Part shown: piece after piece, positions 54,414 to 63,272 of the stretch
How the letters are laid out: each line of letters begins with the position of its first letter
Numbering within the stretch: position 1 is the stretch's first letter
Assembly (NCBI RefSeq): GCF_013168275.1
Contig: NZ_AP019547.1
Span: forward strand, 124,001-188,000
Length of the DNA stretch: 64,000 nt
Origin: Candidatus Nitrotoga sp. AM1P
GTDB taxonomy: Bacteria; Pseudomonadota; Gammaproteobacteria; Burkholderiales; Gallionellaceae
Direction of reading: 5' to 3'
Made by a program: the position numbers and the translations under genes
Notes under the pieces: generated by a model
Told to the model about the DNA's origin: nothing
The model's input: only the letters and a program-made list of their open reading frames with translations
The model's database searches: none

Positions 54414-54711
54414 ATGACTGGACGTATACCAGCCGCCCAGACAGCCCAATGGCACCGCGAAAGCAAGATCACCTTGCGCCAGCATGGTGTAGAAAAGAAA
54501 CCTGCGCTCATCATCACCTCGGAAGAGTTGCTCAGTTTGCGGGAGAAGTTGCATCTGTCACGAACCGTATTCGCCCAGATACTTGCGCACTAACGAACGC
54601 ACATTGGAAAACTGGGAACAAGGCGGAGCTAGTCCGAATGTCCAAGCTGCAATTTTGATCCGTATGGTTGAGCGCTACCCGGACACGGTTGAGCGTTTGT
54701 CTGCCATTTGA
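54414..54711 (+). pseudogene. Decayed XRE-type antitoxin gene
   Basis: From ATG 54414 the frame reads into GVEKKPALIITSEELLSLRE, then LHLSRTVFAQIL, then shifts by one base near 54590 and continues TNERTLENWEQGGASPNVQA to LSAI and TGA at 54709-54711. Together these make a standard XRE/HigA-like helix-turn-helix protein of ~98 aa with one frameshift. No toxin partner is visible upstream. Its stop abuts the convergent higA stop with no gap. Confidence 0.8.
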
Positions 54712-55041
54712 TTACTGGCTGATTGGCACCTGCGCCAACATTTTTGCTGTATGGGCGCGGACAAGCGGCTCAATCTGCGGCCAGACGGTGCGCTGTGCCA
54801 AGCGGATGTCGTAATCGCTTTGTAGATCGAGCCAGATTTCCGGGGATACGCCGAAATACTTGCCAAGGCGCAATGCAGTATCGGCAGTGATCGAGCGCTT
54901 GCCATTCACAATTTCACTGATGCGATTGGGCGGTACACTTACATCTCTTGATAACGCATTGATGCTGACGCCCATGGGCTTCATGAATTCTTCCAACAAA
55001 ATCTCGCCGGGCGGAATAGGATCGAGTAATTTTTGAGTCAT
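54712..55041 (-). CDS. higA: HigA-family antitoxin
   Basis: 109 aa. LDPIPPGEILLEEFMKPMGVSINALSRDVSVPPNRISEIVNGKRSITADTALRLGKYFGVSPEIWLDLQ is the signature of the HigA addiction-module antitoxin with its XRE helix-turn-helix. It binds HigB and the operon promoter. It follows higB by 11 bases, toxin-first order as in classic higBA. Confidence 0.95.
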   Translation of the reverse strand: MTQKLLDPIPPGEILLEEFMKPMGVSINALSRDVSVPPNRISEIVNGKRSITADTALRLGKYFGVSPEIWLDLQSDYDIRLAQRTVWPQIEPLVRAHTAKMLAQVPISQ

Positions 55042-55052
55042 AGTATTTTCCT

Positions 55053-55331
55053 TTAGTGATAGTCCACGATTTCCACATCATAAACATCGCTGTCTGACCA
55101 CTTAAAGCAGATGCGCCACTGGTCATTGATGCGGATGCTGTATTGCCCTTTGCGATTTCCTTTAAGTGCTTCCAGACGATTGCCGGGTGGTTGCTTCAAG
55201 TCGTCGAGCGTTCGTGCGCGATGCAAATAAAGCAACTTGCGACGGCTAGGGCGTTCAATCGAACGAAATCGCGCAACCAGAATATCGTGGAACAGTTTTT
55301 CGGTGTCAGCGCATTTGAACGACTTAATCAT
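55053..55331 (-). CDS. higB: HigB-family mRNA interferase toxin
   Basis: 92 aa from ATG 55331 (MIKSFKCADTEKLFHDILVARFRSIERPSRRKL), where the family begins; the open frame upstream is not homologous. LKQPPGNRLEALKGNRKGQYSIRINDQWRICFKW is the RelE-fold core with the catalytic basic residues, and it ends VEIVDYH. It cleaves mRNA on translating ribosomes. Pairs with higA. Confidence 0.95.
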   Translation of the reverse strand: MIKSFKCADTEKLFHDILVARFRSIERPSRRKLLYLHRARTLDDLKQPPGNRLEALKGNRKGQYSIRINDQWRICFKWSDSDVYDVEIVDYH

Positions 55332-55459
55332 GATATATGGTATGACGCATCGCGTAATATGTAAAGCGGCATGACCATAATTACCGCGCACGTGTAATGG
55401 TGTTTTTTCAGCTGGCTACGTCAGACTGCAGTGGGTTTGCTGACACAAAAGCGATGCTC

Positions 55460-55784
55460 TTAATGCAAGATCTCTTCACGGTCTTGCGAGGGCATGACTG
55501 TGGAGATTTTTTGGTGACTTGAGCAGGTCCAGTGACTGTGCAATTTATTTTGCAGCCACACTTTGATAAGTGACTGGTATGGCACATCACGAGAATTCGC
55601 TGCGGCTTTAGATGGAATCCAGAAGATGCTGGGGCAGCCGCAGTGAAATCGTTTTTGTCGTAGGCTTCAAGTTAGGTAGCACAACTCGTCGGGCTTCGTC
55701 CAATCTAAATAATTTGTGGAGTTGTGCTTTTCTTAAAAGCTTGCTCTTCCACCGCAGGGGCAAATTTTGAAATTGGTTTAACAT
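55460..55784 (-). pseudogene. Decayed CopG/BrnA-like antitoxin gene with two frameshifts
   Basis: Three minus-strand frames join into one antitoxin: KPISKFAPAVEEQAFKKS..., then RLDEARRVVLPNLKPTTK, SLRLPQHLLDSI, then KAAANSRDVPYQSLIKVWLQNKLHS, ending TAA at 55460-55462. The pattern RVVLPNLKPxTxTISLRLPxxLLxxIKxxANxRDVPYQSLIK is the CopG-type antitoxin family that partners BrnT-like toxins. Two one-base shifts (near 55707 and 55614) and no intact toxin show it is dead. Confidence 0.8.
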
Positions 55785-55853
55785 GTATCTAGCCGAAATA
55801 ACGCGAATTTTTTCATTCCGGCAGGACATGTCACTGTAAGGCTACGAGCAGAT

Positions 55854-57452
55854 TTATGTTGCCACGCCCTGATCACGCAGATATTCCTCATACGTACCAT
55901 GGTAATCGGATATACCTTGTGGGGAAATTTCGATAATGCGCGTAGCGAGTGAAGTTACAAATTCACGGTCATGACTGACAAATATCAGCGTGCCTTTGTA
56001 TTCAGTCAGCGCGGTGTTGAGCGATTCGATGGATTCCATGTCAAGGTGGTTGGTTGGCTCATCCATCAACAATACGTTGGGTCTTTGCAGCATGAGTTTG
56101 CCGAACATCATGCGTCCTTTTTCGCCACCGGACAGCACCTTTACACTTTTTTTGACATCGTCGCCGGAGAACAGCAAACGTCCGAGAACGCTGCGTACCT
56201 TTTGATCGTCATCTCCCTCGCGTCTCCAATATGTCATCCAATCGGTAAGGACCTCATCTTTGGCGAAGTCATGCGCGTGATCTTGTGCGAAGTACCCGAC
56301 GTTGGCCTTGTCTGTCCATTTAATGGTGCCGTTATCTACTTCAAGATCGCCCGCCAGGCAGCGTAGTAACGTAGTCTTGCCAATACCGTTGGGGCCGATA
56401 ATGGCGACGCGCTCACCGGCCTCAACACGGAAATTAAAATTAGAAAATAACGGGCGATCAAAACCTTTGCTCATCTTTTGCACTTCTACCGCAATGCGAT
56501 GTAGTTTCTCGCGCTCATCATAGTCAAAGCGGATGAAGGGGTACTGGCGGGTAGATGGCTTAATGTCTTCGATTTTGATTTTGTCGATCTGTTTCGCCCG
56601 GGATTGTGCCTGGGTTGATTTGGATGCATTCGCCGAGAAGCGTGCCACGAAGGCTTTTAGTTCAGCGACCTTCTCCTTGGCGCGGGCGTTGTCGGTGGCG
56701 AGTTGCGTGCGCACGGTCAAGGAGGCAAGCATGTAATTGTCATAATTGCCGGGAAAAGTGGTGATTTTGCCGTAGTCCAGATCGGACATATGGGTACACA
56801 CACTGTTCAGGAAATGGCGATCATGCGAGATGATCACCATGGTGCTTTTACGGGCGTTCAGCAAGTCTTCCAGCCAACGTATGGTGTTGATGTCGAGGTT
56901 GTTGGTCGGTTCGTCCAGCAACAAAATTTCAGGATCGGCAAATAGTGCTTGAGCTAACAGTACACGTAATTTAAAACCGGGTGCTATCGCACGCATCGGC
57001 CCATTGTGCAGCTCCTGGGGGATTCCGACACCGTTCAGTAATTCGCCCGCGCGCGCTTCGGCCGTGTAGCCATCGAATTCGGCGAATTTCGCCTCAAGGT
57101 TGGCGGCGTGCATGTAATCTTCTTCGCTGGCATCCGGGTTTGCATAGATGGCATCGCGCTCCACCATGACTTCCCACATTTCGGCGTGTCCCATCATCAC
57201 TACTTCTGATACGGTATTGTCCTCAAAGGCGAATTGGTCCTGGCGCAGCTTGCCGAGGCGTTCGCCCTTGTCCAGCATGACATTACCGGAAGTTTGCGCC
57301 AGATCCCCGCCTAAAATTTTCATGAAGGTGGATTTGCCGCAGCCATTTGCGCCGATCAGGCCATAGCGATTGCCATCGCCGAATTTTACAGAAACGTTTT
57401 CGAACAGCGGCTTGGCGCCGAATTGCATAGTGATATTAGCGGTAGATAACAT
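55854..57452 (-). CDS. ybiT: ABC-F ATPase YbiT
   Basis: 532 aa, two ABC cassettes on one chain and no membrane segments. Walker [16 protein letters not shown] and [14 protein letters not shown]; Walker [13 protein letters not shown] and [12 protein letters not shown]; linker [21 protein letters not shown] (the P-site tRNA-interaction motif). The first signature is [15 protein letters not shown] as in YbiT, the second [19 protein letters not shown] proteins act on ribosomes to resolve stalled states. The 3' side is the end of the defence/toxin-antitoxin island. Confidence 0.95.
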   Translation of the reverse strand: MLSTANITMQFGAKPLFENVSVKFGDGNRYGLIGANGCGKSTFMKILGGDLAQTSGNVMLDKGERLGKLRQDQFAFEDNTVSEVVMMGHAEMWEVMVERDAIYANPDASEEDYMHAANLEAKFAEFDGYTAEARAGELLNGVGIPQELHNGPMRAIAPGFKLRVLLAQALFADPEILLLDEPTNNLDINTIRWLEDLLNARKSTMVIISHDRHFLNSVCTHMSDLDYGKITTFPGNYDNYMLASLTVRTQLATDNARAKEKVAELKAFVARFSANASKSTQAQSRAKQIDKIKIEDIKPSTRQYPFIRFDYDEREKLHRIAVEVQKMSKGFDRPLFSNFNFRVEAGERVAIIGPNGIGKTTLLRCLAGDLEVDNGTIKWTDKANVGYFAQDHAHDFAKDEVLTDWMTYWRREGDDDQKVRSVLGRLLFSGDDVKKSVKVLSGGEKGRMMFGKLMLQRPNVLLMDEPTNHLDMESIESLNTALTEYKGTLIFVSHDREFVTSLATRIIEISPQGISDYHGTYEEYLRDQGVAT

Positions 57453-57572
57453 GGCGTACTCAAAAAATTAAGGCGCACATTCTACCATGTGTGCGGCTCA
57501 CACCGGTCAGGGCGGCTGGGCTACAATGCCCGCTTTGCATTTCTTCTTAATAGTCCATATATTAAAGACACT

Positions 57573-58844
57573 ATGATTCCACATCTTACTACTGCCCTAA
57601 ATGGTCCACTGCTTGATCTTGAACGGCGGATGCTCGACGCACAGCCCACTATCGAGCACTGGTTTCGCTCGCAATGGGCAGAGCGCACCATTCCGTTTTA
57701 CACCTCGGTGGATTTACGCAATAGTGGTTTCAAGCTGGCACCGGTGGATACTAATTTGTTCCCGGGCGGCTTTAATAACCTTAATCCGGATTTTTTGCCG
57801 CTGTGTGTGCAAGCTGCACAAAGCGCGATTGAAAAAATTTGCCCGGAAGCTCGCGGTGTACTACTGATTCCCGAGAATCACACACGTAACACGTTTTACC
57901 TGCAAAACGTGGCTCAGCTCGCTCTGATTCTTAAACGGGCGGGTATGAATGTGCGTATTGGCACCATGTTGCCGGAAATTACTCAGGCCACCAAACTGGC
58001 ATTGCCCAATGGCAGCGCACTCACGCTGGAACCTTTGCAGCGTAAAGGAAATCGTTTGGCGCTGGACAAATTCGACCCCTGCGTGGTGCTGCTCAATAAT
58101 GATCTTTCCGCTGGCGTGCCGGACATACTGAAAGATCTGGAGCAGACCACGCTGCCACCGCTGGCGGCGGGTTGGACCACGCGGCGGAAGTCGCAGCATT
58201 TTAGTGCCTATGACCGCGTTGCAGCCGAGTTTGCCAAGTTACTCGACATAGATCCCTGGCTGATTAATCCCTATTTTGCTAGCTGCGGCCAGGTTGATTT
58301 TAAGCAGAGTTCCAGTGAGGAGTGTTTGGCCATGCATGTGGACAGTATTTTGCAGAAAATGCGAATGAAGTATGCTGAATACGGCGTCAAGGAAGCTCCA
58401 TTTGTTATCGTCAAGGCCGATGCTGGCACGTATGGTATGGGTATCATGACGGTGAAAGACGCCAGCGAAGTGCGGAGCCTCAACCGCAAACAGCGCAACA
58501 AAATGGCCGTGGTGAAAGAAGGCATGCACGTTTCCGATGTGCTGGTGCAGGAAGGTGTCTATACCTTTGAGAGCATCAATGATGCAGTAGCCGAGCCAGT
58601 GGTGTATATGGTCGATCATTTCGTGGTGGGCGGTTTTTATCGCGTGCATACCGGGCGCGCCGTGGATGAGAATCTCAATGCACCGGGCATGCACTTTGTT
58701 CCGTTGGCGTTCGATACCAGCTGTATTTTGCCAAATCCGGATTGCGCACCGGACGATATGCCGAACCGTTTCTACGCATATGCTGTCGTGGCCAGAATTG
58801 CACTGCTGGCGGCGGCATTAGAACTGGAAGAAATGGAAGCTTGA
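57573..58844 (+). CDS. gshA: Glutamate-cysteine ligase, ferrooxidans-type
   Basis: 423 aa from ATG 57573 (MIPHLTTALNGPLLDLE); the frame upstream is nonhomologous. SVDLRNSGFKLAPVDTNLFPGGFNNLNPDF, GWTTRRKSQHF, FVIVKADAGTYGMGIMTVKDASEV and VDENLNAPGMHFVPLAFD are the hallmarks of the TIGR02049 group of GshA, unrelated to the E. coli form. It makes gamma-glutamylcysteine for glutathione, relevant to ArsC, Tpm and redoxin genes nearby. It stands just before the PTS trunk with a 48-base gap. Confidence 0.94.
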   Translation: MIPHLTTALNGPLLDLERRMLDAQPTIEHWFRSQWAERTIPFYTSVDLRNSGFKLAPVDTNLFPGGFNNLNPDFLPLCVQAAQSAIEKICPEARGVLLIPENHTRNTFYLQNVAQLALILKRAGMNVRIGTMLPEITQATKLALPNGSALTLEPLQRKGNRLALDKFDPCVVLLNNDLSAGVPDILKDLEQTTLPPLAAGWTTRRKSQHFSAYDRVAAEFAKLLDIDPWLINPYFASCGQVDFKQSSSEECLAMHVDSILQKMRMKYAEYGVKEAPFVIVKADAGTYGMGIMTVKDASEVRSLNRKQRNKMAVVKEGMHVSDVLVQEGVYTFESINDAVAEPVVYMVDHFVVGGFYRVHTGRAVDENLNAPGMHFVPLAFDTSCILPNPDCAPDDMPNRFYAYAVVARIALLAAALELEEMEA

Positions 58845-58892
58845 TTTAAGTCTACTGATTGTTTTTTCTTGTTTTATGTCTAGGAGTTTGAA

Positions 58893-59318
58893 GTGATCGG
58901 AATTTTATTGATAACCCACAATGGCCTCGGTGATAGCCTGGTGGATTGTGTACGGCATGTCATGGGCGATGTGTCGCTTAATTTGAGGGTATTGTCGGTT
59001 CTGGCAGATGACGATCCTCAGCGTAAAGAAGAGGAAGGACGGGAGCTCATGGCGCAATTGGACACAGGAGAAGGTGTGTTGATGTTATCCGACCTGATCG
59101 GTGCGACCCCGTGCAATATCGGACGGCGGCTGTTTCAGCCTGGCCGAGCGGTCGGTGTGGCGGGAGTAAACCTGCCTATGTTGTTGCGCGCAGTTTGCTA
59201 TCGCCACAAGCCGCTGGCCGAAGTCGCTCAGAAGGCATTGGAAGGGGGCCGTGAATGTATTGTTTTAATGGATACGGATGAGGGATGCCATGTTGAATCA
59301 AGATGCACTAATCATTAA
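58893..59318 (+). CDS. PTS EIIA, mannose/EIIA-Man family
   Basis: 141 aa. The phospho-acceptor His is in ILLITHNGLGDSLV (His9), and LMLSDLIGATPCNIGRRLF, VGVAGVNLPMLLRAVCYR are typical of the EIIA-Man fold. In betaproteobacteria without EIIB/EIIC this protein, with HPr and EI, forms a regulatory phosphorelay rather than a sugar importer. It overlaps the HPr gene by 29 bases. Confidence 0.92.
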   Translation: MIGILLITHNGLGDSLVDCVRHVMGDVSLNLRVLSVLADDDPQRKEEEGRELMAQLDTGEGVLMLSDLIGATPCNIGRRLFQPGRAVGVAGVNLPMLLRAVCYRHKPLAEVAQKALEGGRECIVLMDTDEGCHVESRCTNH

Positions 59319-59559
59319 CAAGCTGGGGCTGCATGCGCGTGCTTCGTCCAAGCTGACACAACTTGCTTCAAAGTTTCCCTGCGAGGTATGGATGTCACGT
59401 GCGGGTCGGCGTGTGAACGCAAAAAGTATTATGGGTGTAATGATGCTGGCCGCTGCCAAAGGAAGCACCATTAACATTGAAACCAGCGGCGACAAAGAGA
59501 GAGAGGCGATGGATGCAATCGTTGCTCTGATTAATGATTATTTTGGAGAAGGTGAATGA
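59290..59559 (+). CDS. ptsH: Phosphocarrier protein HPr
   Basis: 89 aa from ATG 59290, chosen because GAGGG sits eight bases upstream; an in-frame ATG at 59278 adds four residues. The active His is in INKLGLHARASSKLTQLA (His15 region) and the regulatory serine in VNAKSIMGVMMLAA (Ser46 region). It transfers phosphate from EI to the EIIA. Its stop overlaps the ptsI ATG. Confidence 0.95.
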   Translation: MLNQDALIINKLGLHARASSKLTQLASKFPCEVWMSRAGRRVNAKSIMGVMMLAAAKGSTINIETSGDKEREAMDAIVALINDYFGEGE

Positions 59560-61286
59560 GTTTTACCCTGCATGGCATTCCAGTCTCCAGTGGTATTGCC
59601 ATCGGCCATGCTCATCTTCTTTCGCACACCGTATTGGAAGTTGTGCACTATGTGATGCCTAAATATCTGGTGCATGAAGAAATTGCGCGCTTCGACGCTG
59701 CAATGGAAAGCACGCGCCAGGAACTAGCCGGATTGCGCAGCAATCGTCCGCTGCATGCCGCTGCCGAGTTCGATGCTTTTCTCGATCTGCATTTGATGAT
59801 TTTGGCCGATGAGCACATCGACCTGGCATCGCGCAAAATGATAGAGCGCGAACAATGCAATGCAGAATGGGCGCTCAAGATACAGATGGATGCTTTGGTA
59901 GCTCAATTCGAGGCGTTTGACGATGTCTATCTGCGTGAGCGTAAAACTGACGTAGTGCAGGTAGTAGAGCGCGTGCTTAAGAAGCTTACCGGCCAGCCGG
60001 GTTATGTGCCGCCTGCCACCCTGCCGGGCGTGAAAATGATTTTGGTAGCGCACGATATTAGTCCGGCTGATCTGATCCAACTTAAGCCGCACCAATTTTC
60101 CGCCATCCTTACCGATTTGGGCGGTGCCACCTCGCACACCGCTATCATAGCCCGTGGTCTGAGTACGCCCTGTGTGGTGGGTTTGCATCGTGCGCGCCAG
60201 CTGATGCGTGAAAACGATCTGCTCATCGTGGATGGTGAGCAAGGTGTTGTTATTATTAACCCGGATGAACAAGTTCTTGTTCAATACAAACTGTTTCAGA
60301 ACCAATGGGAAGAAAAACGGAAAAAACTTAAGTGTCTCAAATCCACGCCTGCTATTACATTGGACGGTACTGCTATTGAGCTGCACGCGAATATTGAGCT
60401 TCCCCACGACTTGGCGGAAGTTTATGACAATGGCGCTACTGGTATAGGCTTATTTCGCAGCGAATTTTTGTTCCTGAATCGTGATGTCCTGCCGGATGAA
60501 GAAGAACAATTTGTAGCTTACCGCGCTGTGGCAGAAGGAATGAAAGGACTGCCCGTAACCATTCGTACCTTTGATCTTGGTGCTGACAAACAACTTAATG
60601 GTGCACAACGGGTTGCCAGCAACCCCGCATTGGGGTTGCGCGCTATTCGGCTGTGCCTGGTTGAGCCGCAATTATTTCGTACTCAATTACGTGCCTTGCT
60701 ACGCGCTTCGCACTATGGCAACGTAAAAATACTGATACCTATGCTTTCCGGTGTGTCGGAGATTAACCAGACCCTGCAATTCATCGGTCATGCCAAGCAA
60801 GGCCTGGATGATGAGGGTATTCCCTATAATCGTGAGATACAAATTGGCGGCATGATAGAAATTCCTGCCGCTGCTCTGGTGCTCGACGTGTTTATCAAGA
60901 AGCTGGATTTCCTTTCCATCGGTACCAACGATTTGATTCAGTATACGTTGGCAATAGACCGAACAGATGAAGAGGTAGCTCACCTGTATGATCCGTTACA
61001 TCCCGCTGTTTTATACCTGCTGGCGCACGTTATTGGTAATGCCAATAAGGCGGGCATTCCAATTTCGGTATGCGGAGAAATGGCCGGTAATGCCGACTAC
61101 GCTCGTCTGCTGCTCGGTCTCGGCTTGCGTCACTTTTCCATGAATCCAGCGCAGCTGCTCAGTGTGAAACAGCGCGTACTTAACACAAGCCTGCCAGAGC
61201 TTGTTACGCTGACGCAAAGAATATTGCGTGCGAACGATCCGTTAAAAATACGCGGGTTGCTGGAAAAATTGAACGCTGCTCAATAA
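59556..61286 (+). CDS. ptsI: PTS enzyme I
   Basis: 576 aa. The phospho-His motif is LGGATSHTAIIARGL near residue 193; then GLFRSEFLFLNRD, TIRTFDLGADKQL, and the PEP-binding C-domain GGMIEIPAAALVLDVFIKKLDFLSIGTNDLIQYTLAIDR and ISVCGEMAGNADYARLLLGLGLRHFSM. It takes phosphate from PEP. With EIIA and HPr it forms a three-gene operon (overlaps of 29 and 4 bases). Convergent with cysB. Confidence 0.97.
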   Translation: MSFTLHGIPVSSGIAIGHAHLLSHTVLEVVHYVMPKYLVHEEIARFDAAMESTRQELAGLRSNRPLHAAAEFDAFLDLHLMILADEHIDLASRKMIEREQCNAEWALKIQMDALVAQFEAFDDVYLRERKTDVVQVVERVLKKLTGQPGYVPPATLPGVKMILVAHDISPADLIQLKPHQFSAILTDLGGATSHTAIIARGLSTPCVVGLHRARQLMRENDLLIVDGEQGVVIINPDEQVLVQYKLFQNQWEEKRKKLKCLKSTPAITLDGTAIELHANIELPHDLAEVYDNGATGIGLFRSEFLFLNRDVLPDEEEQFVAYRAVAEGMKGLPVTIRTFDLGADKQLNGAQRVASNPALGLRAIRLCLVEPQLFRTQLRALLRASHYGNVKILIPMLSGVSEINQTLQFIGHAKQGLDDEGIPYNREIQIGGMIEIPAAALVLDVFIKKLDFLSIGTNDLIQYTLAIDRTDEEVAHLYDPLHPAVLYLLAHVIGNANKAGIPISVCGEMAGNADYARLLLGLGLRHFSMNPAQLLSVKQRVLNTSLPELVTLTQRILRANDPLKIRGLLEKLNAAQ

Positions 61287-61305
61287 GTTAAGCAAAAATA
61301 TTTAA

Positions 61306-62247
61306 TCATCGAATTTCTTCAGCTTGAAGGGGAGCCACACCAGCACGAATTACCGCTTCATCAAGGGCGGGCGAACAAAGCTCGATGAAACGGTATGCAA
61401 AGTTGCGCAGATAGTGTCCGTGCCGCAAAGCGATATAAGTAACGTTCTTGCCAAACAAGTGTGTGCTGTCGAGCAAACGAAGCCCAGTATCCTTGGATGG
61501 ATTGAATGCCATTGAGGCAATGATCCCAATGCCCAGTCCCAGTTCTACATACGTTTTGATTACGTCCGCATCCAGTGCCGACATGACGATGTCTGGCTCC
61601 AGCCCCGCCGCAGCGAAGGATTGGTCTATTCCGGCCCGTCCGGTTAGGCCATCGTGGTAGGTGATGATGGGATATTCTGCAACAGCCTCCAGCAAGATCG
61701 GATGAACACTCTCTAACGGATGTCCGACAGGCACAATGACCGCATGGTGCCATGAATAATAGGGAAATATATCGAGCCCGGTAACATCGGAAAGTCCTTC
61801 AGTGGCCACGCCTATGTCTGCCTGGCCATCCAGCAGCATGGAAACTATTTCATTAGGGCTGGCCTGGTGTAGTTTTAGATGTACCTTGGGAAATGCTTGC
61901 TTGAAGTCTGTCACTACTCGAGGCAGGGCGTAGCGCGCTTGGGTATGCGTGGCAACCAGGGTAAGGCGACCTTCATCACGTCCGCTATATTGGTTAGCCA
62001 AATTCGTTATATTTTTCGCATCCAATAGAATACGATTAACAATTCCTACCAGCTCACGTCCCGGTTCGGTTAATCCCAGCAGCCGTTTACCCTTTCGCAC
62101 GAATAACTCAATGCCCAGTTCATCCTCCAAATCCTTGATGTGTTTGGAGACGCCTGACTGAGAAGTGAACAGCGCGTTAGCCGCTTCGGTGAGATTGAAA
62201 TTACTTGCGACCGTTTCGCGGATAATGCGCAATTGTTGAAAATTCAT
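61306..62247 (-). CDS. cysB: LysR-type regulator CysB
   Basis: 313 aa. N-terminal LysR helix-turn-helix MNFQQLRIIRETVASNFNLTEAANALFTSQSGVSKHIKDLEDELGIELF; the inducer domain includes TTHTQARYALPRVV-type ATHTQARYALPRVVTDF and DIFPYYSWHHAVIVPVGHPL, matching CysB/Cbl. It activates sulfate assimilation genes in response to N-acetylserine. It is the last gene of cysWA-cysB, 11 bases after cysA. Confidence 0.94.
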   Translation of the reverse strand: MNFQQLRIIRETVASNFNLTEAANALFTSQSGVSKHIKDLEDELGIELFVRKGKRLLGLTEPGRELVGIVNRILLDAKNITNLANQYSGRDEGRLTLVATHTQARYALPRVVTDFKQAFPKVHLKLHQASPNEIVSMLLDGQADIGVATEGLSDVTGLDIFPYYSWHHAVIVPVGHPLESVHPILLEAVAEYPIITYHDGLTGRAGIDQSFAAAGLEPDIVMSALDADVIKTYVELGLGIGIIASMAFNPSKDTGLRLLDSTHLFGKNVTYIALRHGHYLRNFAYRFIELCSPALDEAVIRAGVAPLQAEEIR

Positions 62248-62258
62248 GACTTCCTCCG

Positions 62259-63272
62259 TTATGCTTCGAACACCTTAATCTGGCGGGGTCGGATGAACAC
62301 TTCGTCACCTACAGCCACAGGGGTGAGGTTGAAACGTTCGCGATTGAGCTCGATCTCCACCACTTCACCATCTTGCCCGATTGCTGTTTCCAGTCGTACC
62401 ACCGACCCGATGGCGCGCACTTGCTTTACCACTACCGGCAGGGAAGATTGCTGCGGTATCAGACTGATGTCAATGTCATGCGGGCGTACGTAGGCTACGG
62501 CATCGCCTTGTTGTTGCGTCCAAAGAGCATGAGTCCGGCTGTGAAATAAATTCACATTGCCGATGAATTGATACACGAAAGGTGAGGCAGGATTGGCATA
62601 TACGTCATCGGGTGAACCCACTTGTTCAATGTTGCCTTTGTTCATTACCACGATGCGGTCTGCCACTTCCAGGGCTTCTTCCTGATCGTGAGTGACGAAT
62701 ACGCTGGTGATATGAAGTTCGTCATGTAAGCGACGCAACCAGCGGCGTAGTTCTTTGCGAACCTTGGTATCCAGCGCGCCGAATGGCTCATCCAGCAGCA
62801 AAATTTGTGGTTCAACTGCCAATGCGCGTGCCAAAGCGATGCGTTGTCGTTGGCCTCCGGAAAGCTGTGCTGGATAACGATCCGCCAGCCAATCGAGTTG
62901 CACCAGTTGTAACAGCTCATGTACGCGGCGCTTAATCTCGGTTTCGTTGTGGCGTTCCTTTTTCGGCTTCACGCGGAGACCGAAAGCAACATTTTCGAAC
63001 ACGGTCATGTGGCGGAACAGCGCGTAATGCTGAAACACGAAACCGACATTACGTTCACGGGCATCGCGCTGATCAACGTCCTTGCCATGAAAAAGTATTT
63101 TGCCGGAATTCTGTACATCCAGTCCGCCGATAATGCGCAGCAACGAGGTTTTGCCACATCCAGAAGGGCCCAATAACGCAAGCAATTCGCCACTATTTAC
63201 TTCGAGATTGATGTTATTTAGTGCAGTAAAATTGCCGAATTGCTTATTCAAATCCTGAATAGTGATGCTCAT
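62259..63272 (-). CDS. cysA: Sulfate/thiosulfate ABC transporter ATPase
   Basis: 337 aa. Walker [20 protein letters not shown], signature [21 protein letters not shown], Walker [13 protein letters not shown], and [20 protein letters not shown]. The C-terminal ~100 residues ([14 protein letters not shown]) form the TOBE-like regulatory part of CysA. It powers sulfate/thiosulfate import with CysW. ATG overlaps the cysW stop (ATGA). Confidence 0.95.
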   Translation of the reverse strand: MSITIQDLNKQFGNFTALNNINLEVNSGELLALLGPSGCGKTSLLRIIGGLDVQNSGKILFHGKDVDQRDARERNVGFVFQHYALFRHMTVFENVAFGLRVKPKKERHNETEIKRRVHELLQLVQLDWLADRYPAQLSGGQRQRIALARALAVEPQILLLDEPFGALDTKVRKELRRWLRRLHDELHITSVFVTHDQEEALEVADRIVVMNKGNIEQVGSPDDVYANPASPFVYQFIGNVNLFHSRTHALWTQQQGDAVAYVRPHDIDISLIPQQSSLPVVVKQVRAIGSVVRLETAIGQDGEVVEIELNRERFNLTPVAVGDEVFIRPRQIKVFEA

